Shown: positions 54,165 through 62,853, numbered from the stretch's first letter. The stretch: DNA of 64,000 nucleotides from Variovorax boronicumulans (GCF_030812215.1 NZ_JAUSSG010000001.1:248001-312000), one strand, 5' to 3'. Notes: generated by a model from the letters alone, not told the origin. Made by a program: numbers and translations.

Positions 54165-54183
54165 ATCATTCAAATTTTTTGAT
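54165..54183. promoter_or_regulatory. LysR-type operator candidate between yhaK-like and LysR genes
   Basis: ATCA-N11-TGAT (ATCATTCAAATTTTTTGAT) is an AT-rich dyad in an otherwise GC-rich gap, 18 bases before the LysR start codon. Its geometry fits the T-N11-A consensus of LysR regulators and would allow autoregulation together with control of the divergent pirin. Confidence 0.55.
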
Positions 54184-54200
54184 CAATCGATGGAGCCGCC

Positions 54201-55154
54201 ATGCCCAGCGCCAGAGACGTACTGACCCCCGACGCCCTCGCCATGCTGCAGACCGTGGCCAACACCGGCAGCTTCGCCGGCGCGGCACGCACGCTCAACC
54301 TCGTGCCCAGCGCACTGAGCTACCGGGTTCGGCAGATCGAAGACGCGCTCGACGTGCTGCTGTTCGACCGCAGCGCGCGCCAGGCGCGCATCACCGAGGC
54401 CGGCGCCGAGCTGCTGCGCGAATCGGCGCGCCTGCTCAATGAAATCGACGCCGTGGCCAATCGCGTGAAGCGCGTGGCCACGGGCTGGGAGCCAATGCTG
54501 ACCATCGCGGTCGACAGCGTGATCGCGCGCGATCCGCTGCTCGACCTGGCCACCGCCTTCTTCGCGCTCGATCCGCCCACGCGGCTCAAGCTGCGCGACG
54601 AAACGCTGCTCGGAACCATCGAGGCGCTGACCAGCGGCGAGGCCGATCTCGCCATCGGCGCGGTGCTCGATGCCGCGAGCCTCGCCTTCACCGCCACGGG
54701 CATCCGCAGCCGGCCCATCGGCGAACTGCGCTTCGTGTACGCAGTGGCGCCGCACCATCCGCTCGCGCGCCTGCCCGAGCCGCTGACCGATGAAGTGCTG
54801 CGCCAGTACCGCGCGGTCGCGGCGGCCGACTCGGTGCGCAGCGGGCCGAGCATGACGGTGAACCTGGTCGGCGGGCAGGACGTGCTCGCCGTGCCGAGCA
54901 TGCAGTTCAAGCTGGCCGCGCAACTGCACGGGCTGGGCGGCGGCTTCCTGCCCGAGCCGATGGCGCGGCCGTACATCGAGGCGGGCCATCTCATCGAGCG
55001 CAAGACGGAGCGCACGCCGCCGCTGGGCACCATGCATTGCGCATGGCGCGTGCGCAGCGCGGGCGGCCCGGGGCGCGCGCTCGAATGGTGGCTCGCGCAG
55101 TTCGAGCACGAGGCCACGCGGCGCGCGCTGCTCGAGCGCCATCGGGGACGTTGA
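54201..55154 (+). CDS. LysR-family regulator, YhaJ-like
   Basis: This 317-residue LysR regulator has its helix-turn-helix at residues about 24-45 (GSFAGAARTLNLVPSALSYRVRQIE) and the following LFDRSARQARITEAG. These strings and the GWEPMLTI linker are very like E. coli YhaJ. YhaJ responds to aromatic or quinone-like compounds and controls yhaK and yqjF. The adjacent genes here are a YhaK-like pirin and a YqjF-like DoxX, so I infer the same role. The effector domain is complete. ATG 54201 is well placed after the dyad at 54165-54183. Confidence 0.88.
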   Translation: MPSARDVLTPDALAMLQTVANTGSFAGAARTLNLVPSALSYRVRQIEDALDVLLFDRSARQARITEAGAELLRESARLLNEIDAVANRVKRVATGWEPMLTIAVDSVIARDPLLDLATAFFALDPPTRLKLRDETLLGTIEALTSGEADLAIGAVLDAASLAFTATGIRSRPIGELRFVYAVAPHHPLARLPEPLTDEVLRQYRAVAAADSVRSGPSMTVNLVGGQDVLAVPSMQFKLAAQLHGLGGGFLPEPMARPYIEAGHLIERKTERTPPLGTMHCAWRVRSAGGPGRALEWWLAQFEHEATRRALLERHRGR

Positions 55155-55250
55155 GGAAAGCCCTGAGGCGCGCGCGCCCGGCCGCCCCTGCAGACCGATG
55201 TAGAGTGCGGACACATTCATCGTCTCCCTGTCAAAAGAAAAGAGTCCGTC

Positions 55251-56333
55251 ATGACCACTCGCGCAACTGCAAAGCAGACCGACCGCCACCGAACCCCCTC
55301 CACCCCTCGCCACTACGCCGTCGTCGGCGCCGGCATCGCCGGGGTGGCTGCTGCACGAACGCTGGTGCAGGCGGGCCACAAGGTCACGGTGTTCGAACGC
55401 GAAGCCGCACCCGGTGGCCGCATGGCGAGCATCGACACCGCCTTCGGCCGTTTCGACAGCGGCGCGCAGTACTTCACCGTGCGCGATCCGCGCTTTGCGC
55501 TGGCGCTCGAAGCCACGCCCAGCCTCTGCCGCCCCTGGAGCGCCAACCTCGTGCGCGTGCTCGACGCCCATGGCCGCGTGGCCGAAGCGGCATTGCCGGG
55601 CCGCGAGTCGCACTGGGTCGCGCAGCCCGGCATGGACGCGCTGGTCGCCTACTGGGCCGCGCCGCTGGCCGGCAACCTCATCACAAGCACGCAGGTCACG
55701 CAGATCGAGCCCGATGCGCTCGACCCCAAGCGCTGGCAGCTGCGCACCGCGGGCGAAGACGATTCGCAGCATGTGTACTCGGGCTTCGACGCCGTGCTGC
55801 TCGCCGTGCCGCCCTCGCGCACCCGCGTGCTGCTGGGAGACGGCAAGCTCTCGGCCGCCATCAGCCAGAAGATCGAGCCGGTGCGCATCGCACCCTGCTG
55901 GACGCTGATGATCGCGTTCCCGCAGGCCAACCAGGCCAACATGTCTCACCTCGGTCCGCAGTGGAATGCCGCGCGCAGCACCCATCACCGCGTGGCGTGG
56001 CTTGCGCGCGAATCGTCCAAGCCCGGCCGTGAACGCATCGAGCGCTGGACGCTGCAGGCCAGCGCCACCTGGTCGCAGGAACACCTGCGCGACGACGCGC
56101 CGCGCGTCGAAGCCAAGCTATTGCGCGCCTTCGCCGAGATCACCGGCATCCACGCAGTTCCTTCGCACGCGCAGACGCGCTGCTGGGCCGAAGCGCAGAC
56201 GCAGGTGCCCGTGGGCAAGACGCACCTGTGGGATGCCAAGGCCCGCATCGGCGTGGCCGGCGACTGGTGCACCGGGCACCGGGTGGAAGACGCGTTCCTC
56301 TCGGGCCTCTCGCTGGCGCTTGCGGTGATCTGA
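55251..56333 (+). CDS. FAD-dependent amine oxidase/renalase-like oxidoreductase
   Basis: This 360-residue flavoprotein has an N-terminal FAD-binding Rossmann motif VVGAGIAGVAAARTLVQAGHKVTVFE followed by PGGRMAS and RFDSGAQYF, a signature shared with renalase-like bacterial enzymes. The C-terminal FAD contact is IGVAGDWCTGHRVEDAFLSG. It likely oxidises a nicotinamide or amine substrate; the exact substrate is unknown. An N-terminal tail of about 20 residues precedes the domain. There is no signal peptide. It follows the LysR gene by 96 bases and precedes gluQ by 12, so co-transcription with gluQ-trmB is likely. Confidence 0.82.
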   Translation: MTTRATAKQTDRHRTPSTPRHYAVVGAGIAGVAAARTLVQAGHKVTVFEREAAPGGRMASIDTAFGRFDSGAQYFTVRDPRFALALEATPSLCRPWSANLVRVLDAHGRVAEAALPGRESHWVAQPGMDALVAYWAAPLAGNLITSTQVTQIEPDALDPKRWQLRTAGEDDSQHVYSGFDAVLLAVPPSRTRVLLGDGKLSAAISQKIEPVRIAPCWTLMIAFPQANQANMSHLGPQWNAARSTHHRVAWLARESSKPGRERIERWTLQASATWSQEHLRDDAPRVEAKLLRAFAEITGIHAVPSHAQTRCWAEAQTQVPVGKTHLWDAKARIGVAGDWCTGHRVEDAFLSGLSLALAVI

Positions 56334-56345
56334 TCGATCCGCGGG

Positions 56346-57257
56346 ATGCGTGAGACCGGCCGTTTCGCGCCCTCGCCCACCGGCCCGCTGCACGCCGGCT
56401 CGCTGGTGGCTGCGCTCGCAAGCTGGCTCGACGTGCGCGCCCGCGGTCCGCAGGCGCGCTGGCTGATCCGCATCGAGGACGCCGACACCGAGCGCTGCCT
56501 GCCCGGCATGGGCGAACACATGCTGCGGCAGCTTGCCGATTGCCACCTGCTGCCCGACGAAACGCCTGTGTGGCAGACGCAGCGCACCGCGCACTACGAG
56601 GCGGCGCTGCAGAAGCTGCAGGCCCTCGGCCTCGCCTATCCCTGTGGCTGTTCGCGCAAGGACATCGACATCGCGCTCGCCCGGCTCGGCCATCGGCACG
56701 AACGGCATGGCGAACGCGTGTACCCCGGCACCTGCCGCGACGGCCTGCATGGCAAGCCCGCGCGGGCCTGGCGCTTTGCCACCGAGAAGTTCGAATCGGC
56801 ACAGCCGGGCGAACTCCGCTGGACCGACCGCCGCCTGGGCGAACAGCACCAGGACGTCAGCCGCGAGGTCGGCGATTTCGTGCTGCGCCGCGCTGATGGC
56901 CCCTGGGCCTATCAACTCGCCGTGGTCGTCGACGATGCCGAGCAAGGCGTGACCGACGTGGTGCGCGGCGAGGACCTGGCCGACAACACCGCGCGCCAGA
57001 TCCTGCTGCAGCGCGCGCTCGGCCTGCCGATGCCCGGCTACCTGCACACGCCGCTGGTGCGCGGCGCCGATGGCGACAAGCTCTCCAAGCAGAACGGCGC
57101 CACGCCCATCGACACCGCGACGCCAGAAGCCGCGCTGGCCGCGCTCGATACAGCGGCGCGCGTGCTCGGCCTCGGCCCCACAACGGCCACGTCCTGTGCG
57201 GCCGCATTGGCCGGCTGGGTCCCCGAATGGCGCGCTCTCTACAATTCGCGGCCGTAA
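56346..57257 (+). CDS. gluQ: Glutamyl-Q tRNA(Asp) synthetase
   Basis: GluQ-RS is a truncated GluRS paralogue that attaches glutamate to queuosine 34 of tRNA-Asp. The 303-residue protein has [18 protein letters not shown] (HIGH equivalent H16-A-G18), zinc-site cysteines in [10 protein letters not shown] and a downstream CRDGL, and a KLSKQNG motif in place of KMSKS. It lacks the anticodon-binding domain of GluRS, as expected. Its TAA overlaps the trmB start codon (TAATG). Confidence 0.92.
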   Translation: MRETGRFAPSPTGPLHAGSLVAALASWLDVRARGPQARWLIRIEDADTERCLPGMGEHMLRQLADCHLLPDETPVWQTQRTAHYEAALQKLQALGLAYPCGCSRKDIDIALARLGHRHERHGERVYPGTCRDGLHGKPARAWRFATEKFESAQPGELRWTDRRLGEQHQDVSREVGDFVLRRADGPWAYQLAVVVDDAEQGVTDVVRGEDLADNTARQILLQRALGLPMPGYLHTPLVRGADGDKLSKQNGATPIDTATPEAALAALDTAARVLGLGPTTATSCAAALAGWVPEWRALYNSRP

Positions 57258-58018
57258 TGACCTTTCCCGACACCGTGCCCCACGACCTCCCGCCCAGCGA
57301 CGACAACGCAGAAGACAGCGCCGGCGACGCCAGCAACAAGCCGCATCCGCTGCACCGCCGCCTCAAGAGCTTCGTGAAGCGCGCCGGCCGCACCACCGAC
57401 GGCCAGGCGCGGGCCTTTTCCGAGCTGGGCCCGCTGTTTCTCATTCCCTACGCGCCCGAGCCGCTCGACCTGACGGCGGCCTTCGGCGGCCGCGCCGCGC
57501 CCACGGTGCTGGAGATCGGCTTCGGCATGGGCGAGGCCACCGCGCACATCGCCACGGTGCGGCCCGAGACCAACTTTTTCTGCTGCGAGGTGCACGAACC
57601 CGGCGTGGGTGCGCTGCTCAAGCGCATCGGCGAGCAGTCGATCCCGAACATCCGCATCTGCGCGCACGACGCGGTCGACGTGCTCGACCACATGCTGCAG
57701 CCCGGCACGCTGGCCGGCGTGCATGTGTTCTTTCCGGACCCGTGGCACAAGAAACGCCACAACAAGCGCCGGCTGATCCAGCCCGAATTCGTGACCAAGC
57801 TGGCGCAGCACCTGCGCCCCGGCGGCTACATCCATTGCGCGACGGACTGGCAGCCCTACGCCGAGCAGATGCTCGAGGTGCTGTCGGCCGAACCGCTCTT
57901 GCGCAACACGGCCGAAGGCTATGCGCCGAAGCCGGAATACCGGCCGCTCACCAAGTTCGAGAACCGCGGCATCAAGCTCGGCCACGGCGTGTGGGACCTG
58001 GTGTTCGAACGCGCCTGA
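57257..58018 (+). CDS. trmB: tRNA (guanine-N7-)-methyltransferase
   Basis: TrmB makes m7G46 in tRNA using S-adenosylmethionine. The 253-residue protein has the SAM motif [12 protein letters not shown], the signature [15 protein letters not shown], and the C-terminal [12 protein letters not shown]. An acidic N-terminal extension of about 25 residues precedes the domain. I choose ATG 57257, which overlaps the gluQ stop; an earlier ATG 10 codons upstream is possible. The stop codon lies at the edge of a (GAA)7 tract. Confidence 0.94.
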   Translation: MTFPDTVPHDLPPSDDNAEDSAGDASNKPHPLHRRLKSFVKRAGRTTDGQARAFSELGPLFLIPYAPEPLDLTAAFGGRAAPTVLEIGFGMGEATAHIATVRPETNFFCCEVHEPGVGALLKRIGEQSIPNIRICAHDAVDVLDHMLQPGTLAGVHVFFPDPWHKKRHNKRRLIQPEFVTKLAQHLRPGGYIHCATDWQPYAEQMLEVLSAEPLLRNTAEGYAPKPEYRPLTKFENRGIKLGHGVWDLVFERA

Positions 58019-58037
58019 AGAAGAAGAAGAAGAAGAA
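58017..58037 (+). repeat. (GAA)7 trinucleotide microsatellite
   Basis: Seven uninterrupted GAA units followed by AAAG begin within the TGA stop of trmB and fill the gap to the convergent TonB-domain gene. On the minus strand the tract is TTC-rich and could help end transcription. Confidence 0.85.
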
Positions 58038-58045
58038 AAAGTCCG

Positions 58046-58516
58046 CTACTCGGTCTGGAAGCGAAACGGCAAGCGCATCCGGGTGCGCGCCGGGCGTCCG
58101 TCCGCCGAGCGCGCCGGATCGAAACGCCATTCCTTGAGCGCATCGGTCACCGCCTTCGACAACAGCGGGTGCGGCGACCTCTCGATGCGGACGTCCTCGG
58201 CCCGGCCTTCGGTGCCGACGTAGAACACCGCGATCACCTGGCCCTCGACGCCCTCTTCCGCCAGTACGGTGGGATATGCAGGAATGCGACGCTCACGGAT
58301 CACCGCCGTCGCCGCGATGGCGGGCGTCGCTGCGGGCGGATCGAGGCGGCCTGCCCCCACGGTGGGCGGCGCGGCAATCATCGCCGACGCCGGCTCCTGC
58401 GGGGATGGGGCGGGCTCCGCCGGCACCGCGATTTCGACCACGTCGCGCGGCGGCACGGCGCATCCCACGAGTGCGATGAACACCCCCAAACCACCCCAGC
58501 GAAAAGCAAATTTCAT
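58046..58516 (-). CDS. Lipoprotein with TonB C-terminal domain
   Basis: The 156-residue protein has a lipoprotein signal (lipobox LVGC with C19), then a Pro/Ala-rich spacer (about 20-72) and a C-terminal TonB-like domain (RIPAYPTVLAEEGVEGQVIAVFYVGTEG and DALKEWRFDPA). TonB normally has an inner-membrane helix to take energy from ExbB/ExbD; a lipid anchor in its place suggests a structural or peptidoglycan/outer-membrane role and not energy transduction. No exbBD genes are nearby. It is divergent from the binding-protein gene at 58602. Confidence 0.82.
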   Translation of the reverse strand: MKFAFRWGGLGVFIALVGCAVPPRDVVEIAVPAEPAPSPQEPASAMIAAPPTVGAGRLDPPAATPAIAATAVIRERRIPAYPTVLAEEGVEGQVIAVFYVGTEGRAEDVRIERSPHPLLSKAVTDALKEWRFDPARSADGRPARTRMRLPFRFQTE

Positions 58517-58571
58517 AGGGCAATTCTGTAGCAGGCCCGCCTATCGCCCTGGCCTCGATATTGCTACACTT

Positions 58572-58591
58572 TTTTACTACTGTAAGTAAAA
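58572..58591. promoter_or_regulatory. Perfect inverted repeat upstream of the binding-protein gene
   Basis: TTTTACTACTGTAAGTAAAA is a 7-bp inverted repeat with a 6-base spacer, ending 10 bases before the ATG at 58602 in the divergent gap. It is strongly AT-rich against the background and placed as a repressor operator; the cognate regulator is unknown. Confidence 0.5.
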
Positions 58592-58601
58592 GGGTGTCCA
58601 G

Positions 58602-59765
58602 ATGAACAAGTCACGCAGGGAATGGCTGGGCAAGGCGTACGGCGCGCTGCTGCTGGGAGGCGGCATCGGCATGACCCACGGGGTCTCGGCGCAGACGCGA
58701 ACCGGCGGTGCGCCGCGCGTCGTGCTGCTTGGGCAATCGGTGCCGCTGACGGGCAGTGCTTCCGAGATCGGCAGCGCCTTCGCGGCGGGCAGCCGGCTCG
58801 CGGTGAGCGACTTCAACGCGCGCAACGCCACCACCGGGCTGCAATTGAAACTGGTGCAACTCGACGACGGCTATGACGCGGCACGCGCCACCGCCAACGC
58901 GCGCACCCTGCTCGGCGCCCAGAAGGCCGACCTGCTGTTCGGCTTCGTCGGCACCGCCAGCAGCGAGGCCGGCGCGAACGTCGCCACGCAGCAGGGCAGC
59001 CTGCTCTTTGCGCCGTTCGCAGCCTCCGACAACCTGCGCGGCGCCGAGCATCCCAATGTGTTCCATGTGCGGCCCGGCATGATCGACGAGGCCCTCAAGA
59101 TCGTGCGCCAGTGCGCCACCGTGGGGCAGACGCGCGTGGCGCTGGTGGGCGACGACGACGCCATGGGCCGCGCCGGCCTTGCGGCCGTGCAGCAGGCCAT
59201 CACCGAACTCAAGCTCACGCCGCTGGTCGCGAGCGCGCTGGTGCCCGCGGGCGGCGACAAGCTCGATGCCGCGCTGAAAGAAGTGCAGAAGCAGTCGCCC
59301 CAGGCGATCGTGCTGGTGTCGCTCTCGGGCACCACCGCCAGCGCCATCCGGAAGCTCCGCAAGAGCGGCTATACGGGCAACTTCATGGCTTTCTCGATCG
59401 TGGGCATCGATCCGCTCTACGCGGAGCTGGGCAAGGACATCGGCGGCATCGTGATCTCGCAAGTGGTGCCGTCGCCCCGGCCGTCGGCCATTCCGATCGT
59501 CAAGGAATACCTCGCGGCGGTCGACAACTCGGACCAGACCGCCTCGTACGAAGGCCTCGAAGGCTTCATCGCCGCCAAGGCCGTGGGCGAAGCGGTGCGC
59601 CGTGCGGGCCGCGGCTTCAACACCGCGACGCTGCAGCGCACGATGACCGCGATGACCGACTACGACGTGGGCGGCTTCCGCATCAACCTTCGCCCGGGGC
59701 TGCGCGACAACGTGCGCAGCATCGACCTGATCAGCATCTCGGCGGACGGGCGCGTGCTGCGCTGA
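58602..59765 (+). CDS. LivJ-type ABC transporter substrate-binding protein, Tat-exported
   Basis: This 387-residue periplasmic type I binding protein is of the branched-chain amino acid/amide (LivJ) family, with the QSVPLTGSASEIG entry, LQLKLVQLDDGYDAARA and FVGTASSEA segments. The N-terminus has a twin-arginine motif SRREWLGK (residues 4-11) before a hydrophobic stretch and cleavage near VSAQT, so export is probably by Tat in folded form. No permease or ATPase genes are adjacent, so it is an orphan receptor. The ligand is unknown. A palindrome at 58572-58591 sits just upstream. Confidence 0.85.
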   Translation: MNKSRREWLGKAYGALLLGGGIGMTHGVSAQTRTGGAPRVVLLGQSVPLTGSASEIGSAFAAGSRLAVSDFNARNATTGLQLKLVQLDDGYDAARATANARTLLGAQKADLLFGFVGTASSEAGANVATQQGSLLFAPFAASDNLRGAEHPNVFHVRPGMIDEALKIVRQCATVGQTRVALVGDDDAMGRAGLAAVQQAITELKLTPLVASALVPAGGDKLDAALKEVQKQSPQAIVLVSLSGTTASAIRKLRKSGYTGNFMAFSIVGIDPLYAELGKDIGGIVISQVVPSPRPSAIPIVKEYLAAVDNSDQTASYEGLEGFIAAKAVGEAVRRAGRGFNTATLQRTMTAMTDYDVGGFRINLRPGLRDNVRSIDLISISADGRVLR

Positions 59766-59771
59766 TGGAAT

Positions 59772-60650
59772 TCAGGCGGCGCTGTCGAGCAGCAGCTCGG
59801 CAAACCGCTGCTGCACGTACAGCGCCGTCGCGCCGAGCGGCCGCCCCTGCAGCCACAGCATGCGCACCGACAGCCGTGGCAGCGCCAACGCGGGACACGG
59901 CACCTCCTTCAAGGCCTGGCGGTAGCCCTCGTAGTGCGCGATGTTGACGGGCAGCACGGCCCATCCGAGCTTGTCGGCCACCATCTCGGCCGTGCTGTAG
60001 AAGCTGTCGGAACGCCAGACGCGCGGGCTGTAGGCCACCTCGTGCACGTCGTCCGCATGCATCAGCAGCTGCCGATGCCCGACGAGGTCCTTGCGCCGCA
60101 CGGTGCGGCCGTCGGCCAGCGGATGGTCGACCGCCACGAACACGCCCTGCGGCACGCTGCCGATGCGGCGCAGCTCGAAGCTGGCCCGCGCCGGACCGCG
60201 GTCGAAATGAAAGGCCAGGCTGGCGCGCTCCTGCTCCACGTAGTCGGCCACCTCGGTGGCGGTGCCGTTGAGCAGCGTGAGTTCGAGGCTCGGAAACTTC
60301 ACCGATATCTCGCGCAGCAGCGTGGCGATGGCGGTGTACGGCAGCGCCTCGTCGAAGGCCATCGAGAGCGCGCCCTCGTTGCCCTCGTGCAATGAACGCG
60401 CGCGCTGGTCGAGCTGCTCGGCCTGGCGCAGCAGCTCGCGCGCTTCGAGCAGCAGCACCTGCCCGGCTTCGGAGAGCTGCGCATTGCGGCGCGAGCGGTC
60501 GAACAGCGCCACGCCAAGGTCGGCCTCGAGCAGGCCGATGGCGGTGCTCACGGCCGACTGCGCCTTGCCGAGCCGGCGCGCGGCCGCGGAGAACGAGCCG
60601 CAGTCGGCGGTGGTGACGAACTGGCGCAACTGGTCGACGGTCCATTCCAT
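59772..60650 (-). CDS. LysR-family transcriptional regulator
   Basis: This 292-residue LysR protein has the helix-turn-helix near residues 18-40 (CGSFSAAARRLGKAQSAVSTAIG) and ALFDRSRRNAQLSEAG. ATG 60650 is chosen because AGGA lies 6 bases upstream; a start seven codons earlier would place coding sequence over the operator-like repeats at 60663-60713. It is divergent from the GNAT and MFS genes and probably controls them and itself. The effector is unknown. Its stop lies 6 bases from the binding-protein stop. Confidence 0.87.
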   Translation of the reverse strand: MEWTVDQLRQFVTTADCGSFSAAARRLGKAQSAVSTAIGLLEADLGVALFDRSRRNAQLSEAGQVLLLEARELLRQAEQLDQRARSLHEGNEGALSMAFDEALPYTAIATLLREISVKFPSLELTLLNGTATEVADYVEQERASLAFHFDRGPARASFELRRIGSVPQGVFVAVDHPLADGRTVRRKDLVGHRQLLMHADDVHEVAYSPRVWRSDSFYSTAEMVADKLGWAVLPVNIAHYEGYRQALKEVPCPALALPRLSVRMLWLQGRPLGATALYVQQRFAELLLDSAA

Positions 60651-60662
60651 GGCGCTTCCTTT

Positions 60663-60713
60663 TTCATCCATCTATTTATCAGATGGGTTTCATCTTTATT
60701 CATCCATTCTATT
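60663..60713. promoter_or_regulatory. AT-rich operator/promoter region with direct and inverted repeats
   Basis: A direct repeat TTCATCCATCTATT / TTCATCCATTCTATT (60663-60676, 60699-60713) is spaced by 36 bases. CCATCT-N7-AGATGG (60668-60686) is an inverted repeat inside it. The location between the LysR gene and its divergent targets and the contrast in base composition fit a LysR binding and promoter region. Confidence 0.55.
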
Positions 60714-60780
60714 GAAGCAACATCGGCAATCCAGGCGAGGCGACCTTGCCCCGTCCCTGAAAAAGAAAAGTCCCGTTCGC

Positions 60781-61332
60781 ATGCCGATCTCCCGTCTCGC
60801 GATGCCCCGCATCCCCACCACACCGCTGGCCCTGAACTGGTGCCACGACCCCGCGCAGGAGGCAGCCATCGCCGCGCTGTTCATGCGCCAATTGAGCCCC
60901 CGCTACATCTCGCACTCCGAGCTGCAGGGCGCACGCGCCGTCGCGCCCGGCGAATGGCGCCGCGACCTGCCCGAAGTGCTGCGCGCGGAACTCCGCGAGA
61001 CGCTCGCGCTGCCACAGGCCACGGCTCATTCGCTGATCGCAACCGCGCACGCCGGCGACGCGTTGGCCGCCATCGCGCTGGTGTCCATCGACGAGACCCG
61101 GCTCGCCGCGCGCACCTTTGCCACGCTCGACGACCTCGTGGTCGATGCGCCGTTCCAGTCTGCCGGCGTCGGCGGCCGGCTGTTCGACTGGGTCTGCGCC
61201 GAACTGCGCGGACGCGGCATCGCGCGCCTGTTCCTGGAAAGCGGCATCGGCAACCAGGGCGCGCACCGCTTCTTCGAAGCGCGCGGCTGCGCGCCGGTCT
61301 CGGTCACGATGCTCAAAGAGCTGGAGGCCTGA
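60781..61332 (+). CDS. GNAT-family N-acetyltransferase
   Basis: This is a 183-residue GCN5-related acetyltransferase. The acetyl-CoA binding motif is LDDLVVDAPFQSAGVGGRLFDWV (QSAGVGG as Q/RxxGxG/A), followed by ARLFLESGIGNQGAHRFFEARGC, typical of the C-terminal GNAT half. The acceptor substrate is unknown. I use ATG 60781; a second ATG seven codons later is possible, and the ribosome-binding site is weak for both. It is followed 3 bases later by an MFS exporter and divergent from a LysR gene, which suggests handling of a toxic small molecule (inference). Confidence 0.83.
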   Translation: MPISRLAMPRIPTTPLALNWCHDPAQEAAIAALFMRQLSPRYISHSELQGARAVAPGEWRRDLPEVLRAELRETLALPQATAHSLIATAHAGDALAAIALVSIDETRLAARTFATLDDLVVDAPFQSAGVGGRLFDWVCAELRGRGIARLFLESGIGNQGAHRFFEARGCAPVSVTMLKELEA

Positions 61333-61335
61333 ACG

Positions 61336-62841
61336 ATGAATCCCGTGTTCAGGAAATGGATCACGCTGGTGATCGTCTCGATGGCGCTGCTCCTGATCGT
61401 GGTCGACATGACCGTGCTCTACACCGCGCTGCCCACGCTCACGCACGACCTCGCGGCCTCCTCGTCCGAGAAGCTCTGGATCGTCAACGCCTACACGGTG
61501 GTGGTGTCTGGCTTCCTGCTCGGCATGGGCGCGCTCGGCGACCGCGTGGGCTACAAGCGCATGTTCCTCGCGGGCCTCGTCGTGTTCGGCGTAGCCTCGC
61601 TGTGCGCCGCCTATGCCGGCAGCCCCGCGGCGCTGATCGCGGCGCGCGGCCTTCTGGGCGTGGGCGCCTCGATGATGATGCCGGCCACGCTGGCCATCAT
61701 CCGGCTGGCCTTCGCCGACGAACGCGAGCGCGCGGTCGCCATCGGCGTCTGGGCCTCGGTCGCCTCGGGCGGCGCCGCGTTCGGCCCGGTGGTCGGCGGC
61801 GTGCTGCTCGAGTACTTCTGGTGGGGCTCCGTGTTCCTCATCAACGTGCCGGTGGTCGTGCTCGCGCTGGCGCTCGGCGCCTGGCTGCTGCCGGGCCAGC
61901 GCGCGAACGGCACGACGCGCCCGAAGCCCTTCGACGTCATCGGCTCGGTGCAGGTGTTCGTGGCCCTGGTCTGCCTGGTGCTGGCGATCAAGGAATTCGC
62001 CAAGCCCGAGCCCTCCGGCCTGGCGATGGGCGTCAGCGGCGCGCTGAGCCTGCTGGCCATGGCGCTGTTCGTGCGGCGCCAGCGGCGCAGCGCGAGCCCG
62101 CTGGTCGACTTCCGTCTGTTCCGCGACCCTTACTTCTCGGGCGGCGTGATCGCGGCCATCGTGGCCTCGGTGGCGCTGATCGGCGTCGAGCTGGTGTTCA
62201 GCCAGCGGCTGCAATTGGTGACCGGCCTCTCGCCGCTTCAGGCGGGCCTGGCGATCCTGCCGGTGCCGCTCGCCGCCTTCGTGGCGGGGCCGCTCGCGGG
62301 CATGGTGCTGCCCCGCACCGGTTCGCGTCCGCTGATCCTCGGCGGCCTGCTGGCCACCGCGCTCTCGCTGTGCGGCCTCGCGCTGGCCGTCGATGCGACG
62401 GGCGTGCTCAAGCTCTCGGTGCTGGTGCTGCTGGGCCTCGGCGTGGGCGCGACCATCACGGCGGCCTCGAACGCGATCATGAACAACGCGCCGGCCGAAC
62501 ATGCCGGCATGGCCGCGTCGATCGAGGAGGTGTCGTACGAACTGGGCGGCGTGCTCGGCATCGCGCTGCTCGGCAGCGTGCTCTCGTCGACCTACACGGC
62601 CACGCTGGCCATTCCCGACACGCTCGCGGTGCCGGCCTCGGCCCGCGACGGCATCGACGGCGCGTTGCTCGCAGCCGAGACGCTGCCCACGCAGATCGGC
62701 ACGCAGCTCGTGGCGCTCGCGCACACGGCCTTCGATCAGGCCTTCTTCGCGGTGATGGCTGTGGCCGTGGCGATCGTCATCGCGGCTGCGTGCTCGGTGG
62801 CCATGCTGGGCAGGCGCAGCGCGAAGCCGCGCTGCGCGTAA
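61336..62841 (+). CDS. MFS multidrug efflux transporter, DHA2/SmvA type
   Basis: This 501-residue major facilitator has the length and hydrophobic pattern of 14-helix DHA2 exporters. Motif A is GALGDRVGYKRMF near residue 65, motif C-like G.A.GPVVGGVLLE near 150, and the first helix contains VVDMTVLYTALPTL as in SmvA/QacA relatives (Asp in helix 1). Likely substrates are cationic or antiseptic-type compounds, by proton antiport. It follows the GNAT gene by 3 bases and is convergent with the hydrolase gene with a 12-base gap. Confidence 0.88.
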   Translation: MNPVFRKWITLVIVSMALLLIVVDMTVLYTALPTLTHDLAASSSEKLWIVNAYTVVVSGFLLGMGALGDRVGYKRMFLAGLVVFGVASLCAAYAGSPAALIAARGLLGVGASMMMPATLAIIRLAFADERERAVAIGVWASVASGGAAFGPVVGGVLLEYFWWGSVFLINVPVVVLALALGAWLLPGQRANGTTRPKPFDVIGSVQVFVALVCLVLAIKEFAKPEPSGLAMGVSGALSLLAMALFVRRQRRSASPLVDFRLFRDPYFSGGVIAAIVASVALIGVELVFSQRLQLVTGLSPLQAGLAILPVPLAAFVAGPLAGMVLPRTGSRPLILGGLLATALSLCGLALAVDATGVLKLSVLVLLGLGVGATITAASNAIMNNAPAEHAGMAASIEEVSYELGGVLGIALLGSVLSSTYTATLAIPDTLAVPASARDGIDGALLAAETLPTQIGTQLVALAHTAFDQAFFAVMAVAVAIVIAAACSVAMLGRRSAKPRCA

Positions 62842-62853
62842 GCCGTCAACGCA

